Positions 53,184 to 61,366 of a stretch of 64,000 bases of DNA are shown in pieces. Under the pieces are notes generated by a model, which saw only the letters and a program-made list of their open reading frames with translations, made no database searches and was not told where the DNA came from. Within the stretch, counting starts at the first letter, position 1; every line of letters begins with the position of its first letter. This DNA comes from Halobacillus naozhouensis (GTDB lineage Bacteria > Bacillota > Bacilli > Bacillales > Halobacillaceae): NCBI RefSeq assembly GCF_029714185.1, contig NZ_CP121671.1, positions 3,596,001 to 3,660,000 of the forward strand, given 5' to 3'. The position numbers and the translations under genes were made by a program.

Positions 53184-53816
53184 TTACTTCGTGCCGAACA
53201 GGCGGTCGCCGGCGTCACCCAGGCCTGGTTCGATGTAGCCTTTTTCATTTAAACGTTCGTCCATGGCAGCCAGATAAATATCAACATCAGGATGTGCTTC
53301 CTGGACAGCTTCTACACCCTCAGGAGCTGCGACGAGACACATTAGGCGGATTTGACGGGCCCCGCGTTTCTTCAGCGACTGGATCGCTTCATTGGCGGAT
53401 CCGCCTGTGGCGAGCATTGGATCGATGACGATCAATTCACGTTCTTCAATATCACTTGGAAGTTTGACATAGTATTCGACAGGCTGCAGTGTTTCTGGAT
53501 CGCGGTAAAGACCAACGTGTCCTACTTTTGCAGCTGGAATCAATTTAATAATTCCGTCAACCATGCCGAGACCGGCGCGCAGGATCGGTACTAGACCAAT
53601 TTTTTTTCCTGTCAGCACTTGAGCTTTAGCGTTATTGACTACTGGAGTGTCGATTTCTACTTCCTCAATCGGCAAATCCCGAGTGATTTCAAATGCCATC
53701 AGTGCTGCTACTTCGTCAACTAATTGGCGAAAATCCTTCGTTCCTGTTTCTGCTTTTCTTATGTACGTCAACTTGTGTTGAATTAATGGATGATCTAATA
53801 CATATACATTTCCCAT
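53184..53816 (-). CDS. upp: Uracil phosphoribosyltransferase
   Basis: The 210-residue enzyme makes UMP from uracil and PRPP. PRPP binding is visible in VIDPMLATGGSANEAIQ (about 129-145), and uracil binding in GYIEPGLGDAGDRLFGT at the end. It also has PILRAGLGMVDG. GAAGGAG precedes the ATG. It is the first gene of the upp-mnaA unit. Confidence 0.97.
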   Translation of the reverse strand: MGNVYVLDHPLIQHKLTYIRKAETGTKDFRQLVDEVAALMAFEITRDLPIEEVEIDTPVVNNAKAQVLTGKKIGLVPILRAGLGMVDGIIKLIPAAKVGHVGLYRDPETLQPVEYYVKLPSDIEERELIVIDPMLATGGSANEAIQSLKKRGARQIRLMCLVAAPEGVEAVQEAHPDVDIYLAAMDERLNEKGYIEPGLGDAGDRLFGTK

Positions 53817-53852
53817 TGCCAGTCACTCCTTCTCATAGTTTGCATCCTTTAA

Positions 53853-53881
53853 ATTGTACTGAAAATATATCGAACAAGCAA
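53853..53881 (-). promoter_or_regulatory. Candidate sigma-A promoter of upp
   Basis: TTGCTT (53881-53876), 17 bases and TACAAT (53858-53853) on the minus strand, 37 bases before the ATG. Confidence 0.45.
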
Positions 53882-53887
53882 GCAGCG

Positions 53888-54066
53888 AAAAGCGGAGGTG
53901 CCCTGATAGAGACGACAAGCATAAGCAGATCGGCGCAGTGAAGTGGTTTTTCTTCACGGAGGCGAACTGCTTATGTCTCGAGTGTCTGGGCACCGGAGCT
54001 AGACACTCGAAAAGCGGAGAGGGACGGTAAGACCTGACACGCATAAGCAAGATGGCATAGTGAAGC
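53888..54066. repeat. Bacillaceae-type interspersed repeat with a second partial copy
   Basis: AAAAGCGGAGGTGCCCTGAT opens a unit with the inverted pair GACAAGCATAAGCAG and CTGCTTATGTCTC and closes with GGGCACCGGAGCTAGACA (53888-54006). A truncated second copy starts AAAAGCGGAGAGGGACGG at 54009. The element type is common between genes of this family, from memory. With the copy at 54073 and the terminator it fills the 386-base gap. Confidence 0.7.
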
Positions 54067-54072
54067 GTATTC

Positions 54073-54164
54073 AAGGAAGTTCGGCTAAAACCGAAATGAG
54101 AGGAAGTTCGACTAAGTTCGGCACGTCCTGTGCCAACGTCGAACTACCCTACGTCGTGTAGGGT
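54073..54164. repeat. GAAGTTCG-type dispersed repeat, copy 4 (partly doubled)
   Basis: AGGAAGTTCGGCTAAAACCG is followed by AGGAAGTTCGACTAAGTTCG, CACGTCCTGTGCCAACGTCG and TACGTCGTGTAGGG. It abuts the glyA terminator in the same orientation as the other copies. Confidence 0.8.
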
Positions 54165-54165
54165 C

Positions 54166-54199
54166 AAAAAACCACCAGCCCCAAGGACTAGTGGTTTCG
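54166..54199 (-). terminator. Terminator of glyA
   Basis: AAACCACCAG pairs with CTAGTGGTTT (one mismatch) with more pairing inside, followed on the minus strand by TTTTGACC. Confidence 0.85.
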
Positions 54200-54202
54200 T
54201 CT

Positions 54203-55456
54203 TTAAGAAGTTGTTAGCAATGATGGGTATAGCGGGAAGCGGGATGTCAGTTTCCGAACACTTTCCGCTACTTCCTTTAATTTCGCCTCATCATCATGAT
54301 GTTTCAGCGTCGTTGCAATTTGCTCTGCCATTTCTTCCATTTCCTTTTCCTTAAAACCACGGCTTGTTACAGCGGCTGTACCGATACGGATTCCGCTCGT
54401 CACAAACGGGCTTTCCGGATCAAATGGAATGGTGTTTTTATTAGTCGTGATCCCGACATCATCCAGCGCCTTCTCAGCTACTTTTCCAGTCAATTCAAGG
54501 TTGCGCAAATCTAGCAGCAATAAATGATTATCCGTTCCATCGGATACAAGACGAACACCATGCTTCTTAAGCGATTCGCCAAGCTGCTTTGCATTGGCAA
54601 TAATTTGACGGGAGTATTGCTTGAATTCAGGCTGTAGTGCTTCCTTGAAGGAAACAGCTTTCGCTGCGATCACGTGCATGAGTGGACCGCCCTGCATGCC
54701 TGGGAATACGGATTTATCGATTTTCTTCGCAAATTCTTCTTCACAAAAAATCATGCCGCCACGAGGACCACGCAATGTTTTGTGAGTCGTTGTCGTAACA
54801 AATTGAGCATGCGGAATTGGATTTGGATGCAGCCCAGAAGCGACTAAGCCTGCAATATGAGCCATATCAACGAGCAGATACGCCCCTACTTCATCAGCAA
54901 TTTCACGGAACCTGGCAAAATCAATTTCACGCGGATAAGCACTTGCCCCTGCAACGATCAGCTTCGGCTGCACTTCTTTCGCTTTTGCTAAAACAGCATC
55001 GTAATCAATCTGTTCGTTATCCTGATCGACGCCATATTCTTCAAAATCATAGAGTGTCCCACTGAAGTTCACGGGACTGCCGTGAGTCAAGTGGCCGCCA
55101 TGGTTTAAATTCATGCCAAGCACTTTATCTCCAGGCTTAAGAACCGTAAAGTAAACCGCCATGTTCGCTTGTGCACCAGAATGCGGCTGAACATTGACAT
55201 GATCCGCTCCAAATAATTCCTTAGCACGGTCCCTTGCCAGATTTTCAGCCACGTCTACGTGTTCACAGCCTCCGTAATAACGGCGGCCTGGATACCCTTC
55301 TGCATACTTGTTCGTTAACACTGAACCCATAGCCTCCATAACTGCTTCGGATACGAAGTTTTCCGAGGCAATCAGCTCAATATTGTTTTCCTGACGATCT
55401 TTTTCATCCTTAATTGCTGCAAACAGTTCTGCATCAGTTGATTTAACATGTTCCAT
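54203..55456 (-). CDS. glyA: Serine hydroxymethyltransferase
   Basis: This 417-residue PLP enzyme interconverts serine and glycine with tetrahydrofolate. The PLP lysine is in TTTTHKTLRGPRGG (about 223-236); IELIASENFVS is near the start and NLNHGGHLTHGSPVN in the middle. It lies 20 bases downstream of ywlG. Confidence 0.97.
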   Translation of the reverse strand: MEHVKSTDAELFAAIKDEKDRQENNIELIASENFVSEAVMEAMGSVLTNKYAEGYPGRRYYGGCEHVDVAENLARDRAKELFGADHVNVQPHSGAQANMAVYFTVLKPGDKVLGMNLNHGGHLTHGSPVNFSGTLYDFEEYGVDQDNEQIDYDAVLAKAKEVQPKLIVAGASAYPREIDFARFREIADEVGAYLLVDMAHIAGLVASGLHPNPIPHAQFVTTTTHKTLRGPRGGMIFCEEEFAKKIDKSVFPGMQGGPLMHVIAAKAVSFKEALQPEFKQYSRQIIANAKQLGESLKKHGVRLVSDGTDNHLLLLDLRNLELTGKVAEKALDDVGITTNKNTIPFDPESPFVTSGIRIGTAAVTSRGFKEKEMEEMAEQIATTLKHHDDEAKLKEVAESVRKLTSRFPLYPSLLTTS

Positions 55457-55476
55457 GATCGAATTCCCCTCTCGAG

Positions 55477-56031
55477 TTACTTTTCAAGTTCGTAAACCGC
55501 TCGACCCCCGCCGACAAGTGGCGGACGCGTGCGAGCAACCGTGACATGTGCGTGTCCAATCGAATTCTGGGCAAGGCGAAGCGGTACAGCGACTCGCCTC
55601 AAATGCATTCCTATTAATGTGTCTCCAATGTCAATACCTGCATCAGCTTCAACTGCTTCTACTAAAACAGGATCGTTCATATGTTTAAAAGCATAGGAAG
55701 CCATCGAACCGCCTGCTTCTGCAACAGGTACAGCGGAAACTTCTTGATAGCGCTGCTCCCTCTGCACGGAATGTTCGACAACGAGTGACCGATTGAGGTG
55801 TTCACAACATTGGAACGCCAGATCGATCCTCTTCTGTTCTGTGAGCTTATGCCATTCATTATACACCACTTCAGCAATGGCTTCACTACCTGATGTGCCG
55901 ATTCTTTCGCCAGCTATTTCACTTGTTGAGCAGCCAACGACGAGAAGACTACCTTGTTTAATGTGTCCACTCTCGAGTAATTGTCGGACAACGGTAGATA
56001 CCTCTTGTTGAATCGCTTTAATATCAGTCAT
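55477..56031 (-). CDS. ywlG: TIGR01440-family protein YwlG
   Basis: This 184-residue cytoplasmic protein of the YwlG/DUF436 family contains LLVVGCSTSEIAGERIGTSG (about 31-50) and ends VARTRPPLVGGGRAVYELEK. It is conserved next to glyA and rpiB in Bacilli; function unknown. AAAGGAGATG sets the ATG at 56031. Confidence 0.92.
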   Translation of the reverse strand: MTDIKAIQQEVSTVVRQLLESGHIKQGSLLVVGCSTSEIAGERIGTSGSEAIAEVVYNEWHKLTEQKRIDLAFQCCEHLNRSLVVEHSVQREQRYQEVSAVPVAEAGGSMASYAFKHMNDPVLVEAVEADAGIDIGDTLIGMHLRRVAVPLRLAQNSIGHAHVTVARTRPPLVGGGRAVYELEK

Positions 56032-56231
56032 AGGCTCATCTCCTTTGGTAAGAAGCAAGTAGATTGCCTCTTATTCTATACGGCCATTCTATCACACTTT
56101 TCTAAAATCTTCGTTGGGTATGTAGGCCTAATAAGGAAGAAAACCTTTCCTTAACAGGAAGCGGAAGGTATAGAACAGCCGTTCTTCAGCCGAAGGAGTT
56201 TCTTGCCGTTAAGTTAATCTCGAGGATGTTC

Positions 56232-56675
56232 TTACGCTTTCCCTTCGTATTCGGTTATTTTCCCTACACGATTATTGTGACGGCCGCCTTCATAATCCGT
56301 CTCAAGCCATGTGCGGGCAATTTCCTTCGCTAAACCTGGGCCAATGACACGCTCGCCCATGCAAAGCATGTTCGAATTGTTATGTTCACGGGTCGCTTTT
56401 GCTGAAAACAGATCATGCACAAGAGCAGCACGAATTCCCTTCACTTTATTTGCTGAGATGGACATGCCGATGCCTGTCCCGCAAATCAAAATGCCTTTAT
56501 CAAATTCACCACTTGCGACTCGTTCCGCAGCAGGAATCGCGTAATCCGGAAAGTCTACAGAAGTTTCACAGTCACAGCCTATATCCTCAAACTCAATATG
56601 CAATTCATCAAGCACGTCTGCTACTTCACGGCGCAGATTCACACCGCCATGGTCGGATGCCAAAATTACTTTCAT
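56232..56675 (-). CDS. rpiB: Ribose-5-phosphate isomerase B
   Basis: This 147-residue RpiB/LacAB-type isomerase has SDHGGVNLRREV at the N-terminus, the base Cys in ICGTGIGMSISANK (about 64-77) and HDLFSAKATREHNNSNML (about 89-106). It interconverts ribose-5-P and ribulose-5-P. CAAGGAGAG precedes the ATG. Confidence 0.95.
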   Translation of the reverse strand: MKVILASDHGGVNLRREVADVLDELHIEFEDIGCDCETSVDFPDYAIPAAERVASGEFDKGILICGTGIGMSISANKVKGIRAALVHDLFSAKATREHNNSNMLCMGERVIGPGLAKEIARTWLETDYEGGRHNNRVGKITEYEGKA

Positions 56676-56766
56676 TGTTTGCCACTCTCCTTGTTTCTTT
56701 TCGTTTAGTTTACCGCAGATCGCAGGGTTCTCAAAGTCCGTTAACCCAGGTTAAACAAACGTTTGA

Positions 56767-57381
56767 TTAATTCTCTTTCAGCTCCTTCAACTTCGCCACC
56801 AGCAAATCAATGTGCCTGTTGAGCTCATCCCTGGTTTCCCTGTACACCTTTACATTTTTTCCGAAAGGATCGGTGATATTCAAGTTTGGAATGTCACTTT
56901 CAATCTGCTGAATCTTTTCGATTTCAGTGGCCAGTTCTTGCCGCAGCCGGGTCTCCATTTCAGCTTGTGTCAAGTCTTCCTCCAGATTACTGAGAATCCA
57001 AGTACGTTTTTCTTCAAAGGTGGTGTAAAGATCTTTCAGTTCCTGCCACTTGCTCTCATCAATCAGGACATATTCTTTCAATGTAAAAAACTTCGTCTGT
57101 TCATCAGGATACTGGAGGGCTAAGGTCTGTTTATGTTTATCTGTCATCGTCAACACGAGATCAGACCAATCAATGATCTCCTGGGCAATCGGTGTTGAGG
57201 AATGGTTGAATGATAATCCGACTTCACTGAGCACATGCTCAGACCCTTCCGATAACGGTTGTCCAGATCCAGCAAAAATGCCAGCCGAACGAACCTCAAC
57301 GCCATTGTATTTAAACCTTAAAAGAGCCTCAGCCATCGGACTGCGGCATGTGTTACCTGTGCATACAAATAATAGATTCAT
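56767..57381 (-). CDS. ywlE: Protein-arginine phosphatase YwlE with an inserted coiled coil
   Basis: This is a low-molecular-weight phosphatase with the loop VCTGNTCRSP (C7 to R13; the Thr at 11 is the residue linked to phosphoarginine preference) and the acid D171 in DPFG. It removes arginine phosphorylation set by McsB. At 204 residues it is ~55 longer than B. subtilis YwlE (about 150). The extra part lies between LKEYV (about 105) and DPFG (171) and is a charged helical stretch, reading like a coiled coil. Confidence 0.9.
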   Translation of the reverse strand: MNLLFVCTGNTCRSPMAEALLRFKYNGVEVRSAGIFAGSGQPLSEGSEHVLSEVGLSFNHSSTPIAQEIIDWSDLVLTMTDKHKQTLALQYPDEQTKFFTLKEYVLIDESKWQELKDLYTTFEEKRTWILSNLEEDLTQAEMETRLRQELATEIEKIQQIESDIPNLNITDPFGKNVKVYRETRDELNRHIDLLVAKLKELKEN

Positions 57382-57446
57382 CGTGGTACACTCCTCACTT
57401 GAGGCTTTTTCTCTATCATATCATATCTATTTTGCAAAGAAATAGT

Positions 57447-57986
57447 TTAGAAAATGGCATAAAGGCCAAGCGCGCACAATATGCTTCCCCCTAACAGTTC
57501 ACTGTACGTGCCAAGCAGACCGCTTGCCCTTCTTCCGAGCACAAAACCTGCCCATGTGAGAACGGTGCTCACTACTCCAAAGGAAAGCACGGAAACGATG
57601 ATCGCGGTTTGGTGAAGACCAAGGCTAAACCCGACAGGAAAGCTGTCTATACTTACACTAATGGCAAAAATCCATAATCCGGCACCAACGAGGGAATGGG
57701 CGGCAGAACGTTTTTCTGCAAATGACGCAAAAATAGTATAGCAGCCTAGCCCAAATAGCAAGAACCCTCCTGCTACAGCAGCCCATGTACTGGCATTCGA
57801 CGATAACCAGGAACCCAAAATGATTCCAAGACCTGGCATAAACATATGAAATAACCCGACAACGATTCCAGCAAAAAAAGCATGCTTAAGCCTTACCGCC
57901 TGCATCCCCATTCCCAGAGATACAGAGAAAGCATCCATTCCGAGTGCAAACGATAGCAATACTAATGAAGCAGCTTGTTCGATCAT
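57447..57986 (-). CDS. mntP: Manganese efflux pump MntP
   Basis: This 179-residue protein has six membrane helices. The metal-binding pair of motifs is visible: FALGMDAFSVSLG (about 12-24) and ISVSIDSFPVGFSLG (about 108-122). The ATG at 57986 is preferred over an upstream one. In B. subtilis the same slot holds ywlD. No Mn riboswitch is visible in the 54-base gap upstream. Confidence 0.9.
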   Translation of the reverse strand: MIEQAASLVLLSFALGMDAFSVSLGMGMQAVRLKHAFFAGIVVGLFHMFMPGLGIILGSWLSSNASTWAAVAGGFLLFGLGCYTIFASFAEKRSAAHSLVGAGLWIFAISVSIDSFPVGFSLGLHQTAIIVSVLSFGVVSTVLTWAGFVLGRRASGLLGTYSELLGGSILCALGLYAIF

Positions 57987-58040
57987 GTGAGAAAGCCCCC
58001 CTCCGGACATGCTATGCGGGGCTTTCAGCTTGTATGTCAG

Positions 58041-59078
58041 TTACTGGATAACTTTTTGGACAGCAGCTTTTGATAAACGATTCATGACGGCAGCACCTAC
58101 TCCATGGTCCGGAAAGGCTTCGCATAAAATAACATCAACGTCAGCTTTCTTAAATTGACGTAACGCACCATAGAGATTCCCGGCCACTTCGGCCAAGTTG
58201 TTTCTTGAGCCACAGCGAAGGGTGCGTGAATGGTCCAGCGCATCCGCCAGTTCATGACTTGCCATCACACCGACGCGTTTATCCACAGCCTGCAGCTGGT
58301 TGATTTGGTCTTGAAAAAATGAAACATCACCGTCAACGAGCCAGAGCGGTGCCTCAGGGGCATAGTGGGCGTATTTCATGCCAGGCGATTTCGGCTTAGA
58401 CCCCTGAGCGGCCAGCGCCGGGTCCACAATCACTTCAGGGATCAATGGCTGCAGATCTTCTTTTGTTACACCACCCGGGCGAAGAATTATCGGGATCCTA
58501 GCTGTGCAATCAAGCACTGTAGATTCTACCCCCACCCCAGTCGGGCCTCCATCGACAATCCCGGCAATCCGCCCGTCGAGGTCCTGGGCAACATGAACCG
58601 CTTCGGTTGGGCTCGGGCGTCCTGAGCGATTGGCACTTGGGGCAGCCAGTGGTTTCCCTGCAGCTTTTAAAATACTCAACGCCACAGGATGATCAGGCAT
58701 GCGAATCGCAATCGTCGACAGGCCAGCCGTTACATTTTCAGCAGCCGTACCATTGCTCGGTAGGATCAATGTTAATGGACCCGGCCAAAACTGTTCTATT
58801 AACTTGCGAGCAATAGGCGGAATCTCAGTTACAAGCTCCTCTACATGTGATTGGTCCGCCACATGAACGATTAACGGATTGTCCGCTGGGCGCCCTTTTG
58901 CATCAAAAATCCGTTGAACGGCAGTGGCACTCGTGGCATCTCCTCCAAGTCCATACACCGTTTCGGTAGGAAAAGCAACAACCTGCTGCTGCTTAAGCAG
59001 CTCAGCAGCCTCTACGATTGCCTCATCATATTCTGATATATGTGTGGATAGCTTCCAATGTTGTGTTGATTTATTCAT
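58041..59078 (-). CDS. ywlC: L-threonylcarbamoyladenylate synthase (Sua5/YwlC)
   Basis: This 345-residue protein makes the TC-AMP intermediate of tRNA t6A37. It has a YrdC domain (about 22-210; VAFPTETVYGLGGDA, KGRPADNPL, SANRSGRPSPT) and a C-terminal Sua5 domain (about 235-345; SPGMKYAHYAPEAPL). AAAAGGAG sets the ATG at 59078. The DnaA-box cluster lies 150-315 bases upstream. Confidence 0.95.
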   Translation of the reverse strand: MNKSTQHWKLSTHISEYDEAIVEAAELLKQQQVVAFPTETVYGLGGDATSATAVQRIFDAKGRPADNPLIVHVADQSHVEELVTEIPPIARKLIEQFWPGPLTLILPSNGTAAENVTAGLSTIAIRMPDHPVALSILKAAGKPLAAPSANRSGRPSPTEAVHVAQDLDGRIAGIVDGGPTGVGVESTVLDCTARIPIILRPGGVTKEDLQPLIPEVIVDPALAAQGSKPKSPGMKYAHYAPEAPLWLVDGDVSFFQDQINQLQAVDKRVGVMASHELADALDHSRTLRCGSRNNLAEVAGNLYGALRQFKKADVDVILCEAFPDHGVGAAVMNRLSKAAVQKVIQ

Positions 59079-59227
59079 GTCTGTTCTCCTTTTAATCAAT
59101 CTAGGAAAGTATAGGTTGTGTATAAATGGTTTGTTTAGGTGTTTGACCCTCGTTGTAGCTGGGTAATTATATACTAACATTATGAATACTTCCGTAGTTA
59201 ATCGCAAATCCAGACACTACTAACAAG

Positions 59228-59392
59228 TTATCCTCAACTTATCAACAGACATATCCACATATTCACTTGTTTTCACGTGTTCATCCTCCCACACTTATTC
59301 AGATACCCACAATTTATCCACGTTTTTTAATGAAAATGTGGATAATATCCATACTTATCAACATTAATCGTTGATAACTTTATATATCCACA
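59228..59392. promoter_or_regulatory. DnaA-box cluster upstream of ywlC
   Basis: Eight matches to TTATCCACA lie within 165 bases: one perfect (59337-59345, minus strand), six with one mismatch (59228, 59239, 59251, 59314, 59355, 59384) and one with two (59369, minus). B. subtilis is known to bind DnaA at a cluster near ywlC, so this looks like the conserved counterpart. The last boxes overlap the 3' end of the short ywlB-like gene. Confidence 0.85.
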
Positions 59393-59690
59393 ACTGCTGT
59401 TGTTCATCTTTACATTCAAATTGTTGATGAGTGAGCAATCTGTTCAAGTTCTGTGAATGACTTTTCACTTGAAGTTCCCGAGTGCCTTCCTCTTTCACAT
59501 AGTTCTGAATCAACTCAAACACGTATAACACCCCTGCTTTGGAGACATCGCTTGAAACTTGAAGCTGGCGCAGCTGTTTAACACCTTGCTCTTGTTCTGC
59601 CAAAATAAACGAACCCATTTCTTCGTTATCCCGCTTAATCAGATATCCACATTCCCCGTTATGCTTAAGTGCTAATTTTTCAATATACAC
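59364..59690 (-). CDS. Short GNAT-like protein at the ywlA/ywlB position
   Basis: This 108-residue protein has a GTG start after AAGGGGGA. It has the flavour of a minimal acetyltransferase fold: LRQLQVSSDVSKAGVLYVFE followed by LQVKSHSQNLNRLLTHQQFE resembles strand 4 to helix 4 of GNATs, but the acetyl-CoA loop (Q/RxxGxG/A) is not clear. B. subtilis has the longer GNAT YwlB here. It may be a degenerate or non-catalytic relative. Confidence 0.6.
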   Translation of the reverse strand: MYIEKLALKHNGECGYLIKRDNEEMGSFILAEQEQGVKQLRQLQVSSDVSKAGVLYVFELIQNYVKEEGTRELQVKSHSQNLNRLLTHQQFECKDEQQQLWIYKVIND

Positions 59691-59777
59691 AGCAAATCCC
59701 CCTTTTCCAGTACCTATTTAAAAGGCTTCCGTAATGGTGACCTTTCTAGTACTCTATGAGAAAAAGGGGAAAATATG

Positions 59778-60395
59778 CTAGGATACGATTTTATTCCAAA
59801 GTTTAACGAGAAAGAATTCCACTTCCTGCTTCTCCGGCTCCGCTGCTTCTTTTTCCTGCTCTTGCTCAGCACCTTTTTCTTCAGCGTGGGCGACCGTTGC
59901 TCCATTGGAGAAATCAAGAAAACAGAGAGGTGGGAACAGTACACACCACCAATTATCTCCTTCCCCTTCACCAAGAGTGATCAAAATCGCTTCATATTCA
60001 CCTGCCGGGTAAATGTAGGAGCCGTAAAGCTTCGTTGGAAATTCTACCTGCTTACCATATTCCACTTGATAACTCTCTGTCATCTCTGACTGTTCAATTG
60101 TTTCTTTTACAATCGCATCTATTTCCTGAAGTCGAGATTGAATCAGGGCCCGCGCCGCATCAATCGACGTAAGGTCTTCTACCCAGGTTGTAATTTCCGC
60201 GTTGACTGCATCACGGACATCACGCTTTAACTCCTGAGCTTTCTCTTCATTATTATCCGCCAGAATCCGAAGACGTATCGCTTCGTCAGGAATCACTTTA
60301 TATGGAGAACTTGAGGAGGCACCACTCATGTGTCCCCAAGGTAAAATCGATAAACTAAGTATAATAGCTGCCGTAGCCAAAATTATTTTTCTCAT
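59778..60395 (-). CDS. spoIIR: Stage II sporulation protein R
   Basis: This 205-residue secreted signal protein, made in the forespore, triggers SpoIIGA processing of pro-sigma-E in the mother cell. It has a signal peptide (about 1-25), the conserved IRLRILADNNEEKAQELKR (about 39-57) and GDNWWCVLFPPLCF (about 145-158). The C-terminal tail has an acidic stretch. GGGAGGGA precedes the ATG and a sigma-F promoter lies just upstream. Confidence 0.95.
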   Translation of the reverse strand: MRKIILATAAIILSLSILPWGHMSGASSSSPYKVIPDEAIRLRILADNNEEKAQELKRDVRDAVNAEITTWVEDLTSIDAARALIQSRLQEIDAIVKETIEQSEMTESYQVEYGKQVEFPTKLYGSYIYPAGEYEAILITLGEGEGDNWWCVLFPPLCFLDFSNGATVAHAEEKGAEQEQEKEAAEPEKQEVEFFLVKLWNKIVS

Positions 60396-60422
60396 AAAAA
60401 AATCCCTCCCCTGTTACTAGCT

Positions 60423-60451
60423 AGTATGGTCAGGGAGGAAATCTTTTAAAC
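60423..60451 (-). promoter_or_regulatory. Sigma-F promoter of spoIIR
   Basis: On the minus strand GTTTA (60451-60447), exactly 15 bases, and GACCATACT (60431-60423) fit GYATA-N15-GGnnAnAnT, with the same second-base A as the spoIIQ promoter here. Confidence 0.7.
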
Positions 60452-60505
60452 CTCAAATCTATTAAAAGAGTTTGCAGCGTAGTAGATTAGGCTTTAATGT
60501 TCTGT

Positions 60506-61366
60506 CTAGACTAATTCAGCAAAAATCATGCGATCTCTTCGATTGATATCCTGCTTGATTTCCACACGATAGTCAGGCAGCCTTGTTTCGATGATCGCTT
60601 TAACCGCATCCCCTTGTTCGTGGCCAATTTCAAACGCAATTAACCATGGGGATAACTCAAACCGGACGATCTGATCAATGATGGTTTGATAAGCGGCTAC
60701 CCCATCGTCCTCGGCAAAAAGAGCCAGCTCAGGATCGAAGTTTTTCACCGTATCCTGAAGAACTTCTGCACGTGAAATATACGGCGGATTCGATACGAGA
60801 ACATCAATGGGCTGCTGTTTAACCGGCTCCAGAAAGTCACCTTGAGAAAACGTTACATCAGCCTCCAACGCTTCCGCATTCCGTTTGGCGATCTCAAGTG
60901 CATCCGTCGAAAGGTCTGTGGCTATTAATTGACTTGCAGGGTGCTCAAGCTTTAAAGTAACCGCAATAATTCCACTTCCCGTGCCCAGATCAGCAATGAC
61001 AGGAGCCTGCAGTTGAGACTTTGACTGTATCCTTTCAATCGTACCTAACACAAGCTCCTCTGTTTCCGGCCTTGGTATGAGGACATCCTTGTTTACAGTA
61101 AACTCGCGCCCATAAAACGACGCTTTGCCAATCAGGTGCTGCACGGGCACACCCGTCTCAGCGTGGTCCTCAATCGCTTGTATAAAAGAGGACCTCACTG
61201 TTTCAGGAAAAGAATCATGTTCGTAAGCCAGCAGCCGGGAGAAGCTCAAGTTCAGCATATCTTCGAGCAGCAAATCCGCTACTCTCACCTCTCGTCCATG
61301 CTCTCGTAAAAAAAGAGAAGCCCAGCGGCGGGCTTCCCCAATGGTCGTAAACGGTACCTTATTCAC
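60506..61366 (-). CDS. prmC: Release factor glutamine methyltransferase PrmC
   Basis: The 286-residue enzyme methylates the GGQ glutamine of release factors. It has the SAM motif IADLGTGSGIIAVTLK (about 116-131), catalytic NPPYIS (about 185-190) and PRPETEELV. A GTG at 61366, with GGAGTC upstream inside prfA, overlaps prfA by eight bases, so the pair is coupled. A longer frame begins further inside prfA without a site. Confidence 0.95.
   Translation of the reverse strand: MNKVPFTTIGEARRWASLFLREHGREVRVADLLLEDMLNLSFSRLLAYEHDSFPETVRSSFIQAIEDHAETGVPVQHLIGKASFYGREFTVNKDVLIPRPETEELVLGTIERIQSKSQLQAPVIADLGTGSGIIAVTLKLEHPASQLIATDLSTDALEIAKRNAEALEADVTFSQGDFLEPVKQQPIDVLVSNPPYISRAEVLQDTVKNFDPELALFAEDDGVAAYQTIIDQIVRFELSPWLIAFEIGHEQGDAVKAIIETRLPDYRVEIKQDINRRDRMIFAELV

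Noticed and set aside
53888..54066. Insertion sequence
   Set aside because: There is an inverted structure and partial duplication but no transposase frame or target-site duplication; it fits a non-coding interspersed repeat.
57987..58040. Manganese (yybP-ykoY) riboswitch for mntP
   Set aside because: The gap is only 54 bases and lacks the conserved loops.
59228..59392. Reading the DnaA-box cluster as a replication origin
   Set aside because: There is no dnaA/dnaN pair and no AT-rich unwinding element with DnaA-trio repeats nearby; the location matches a known non-origin cluster at ywlC.
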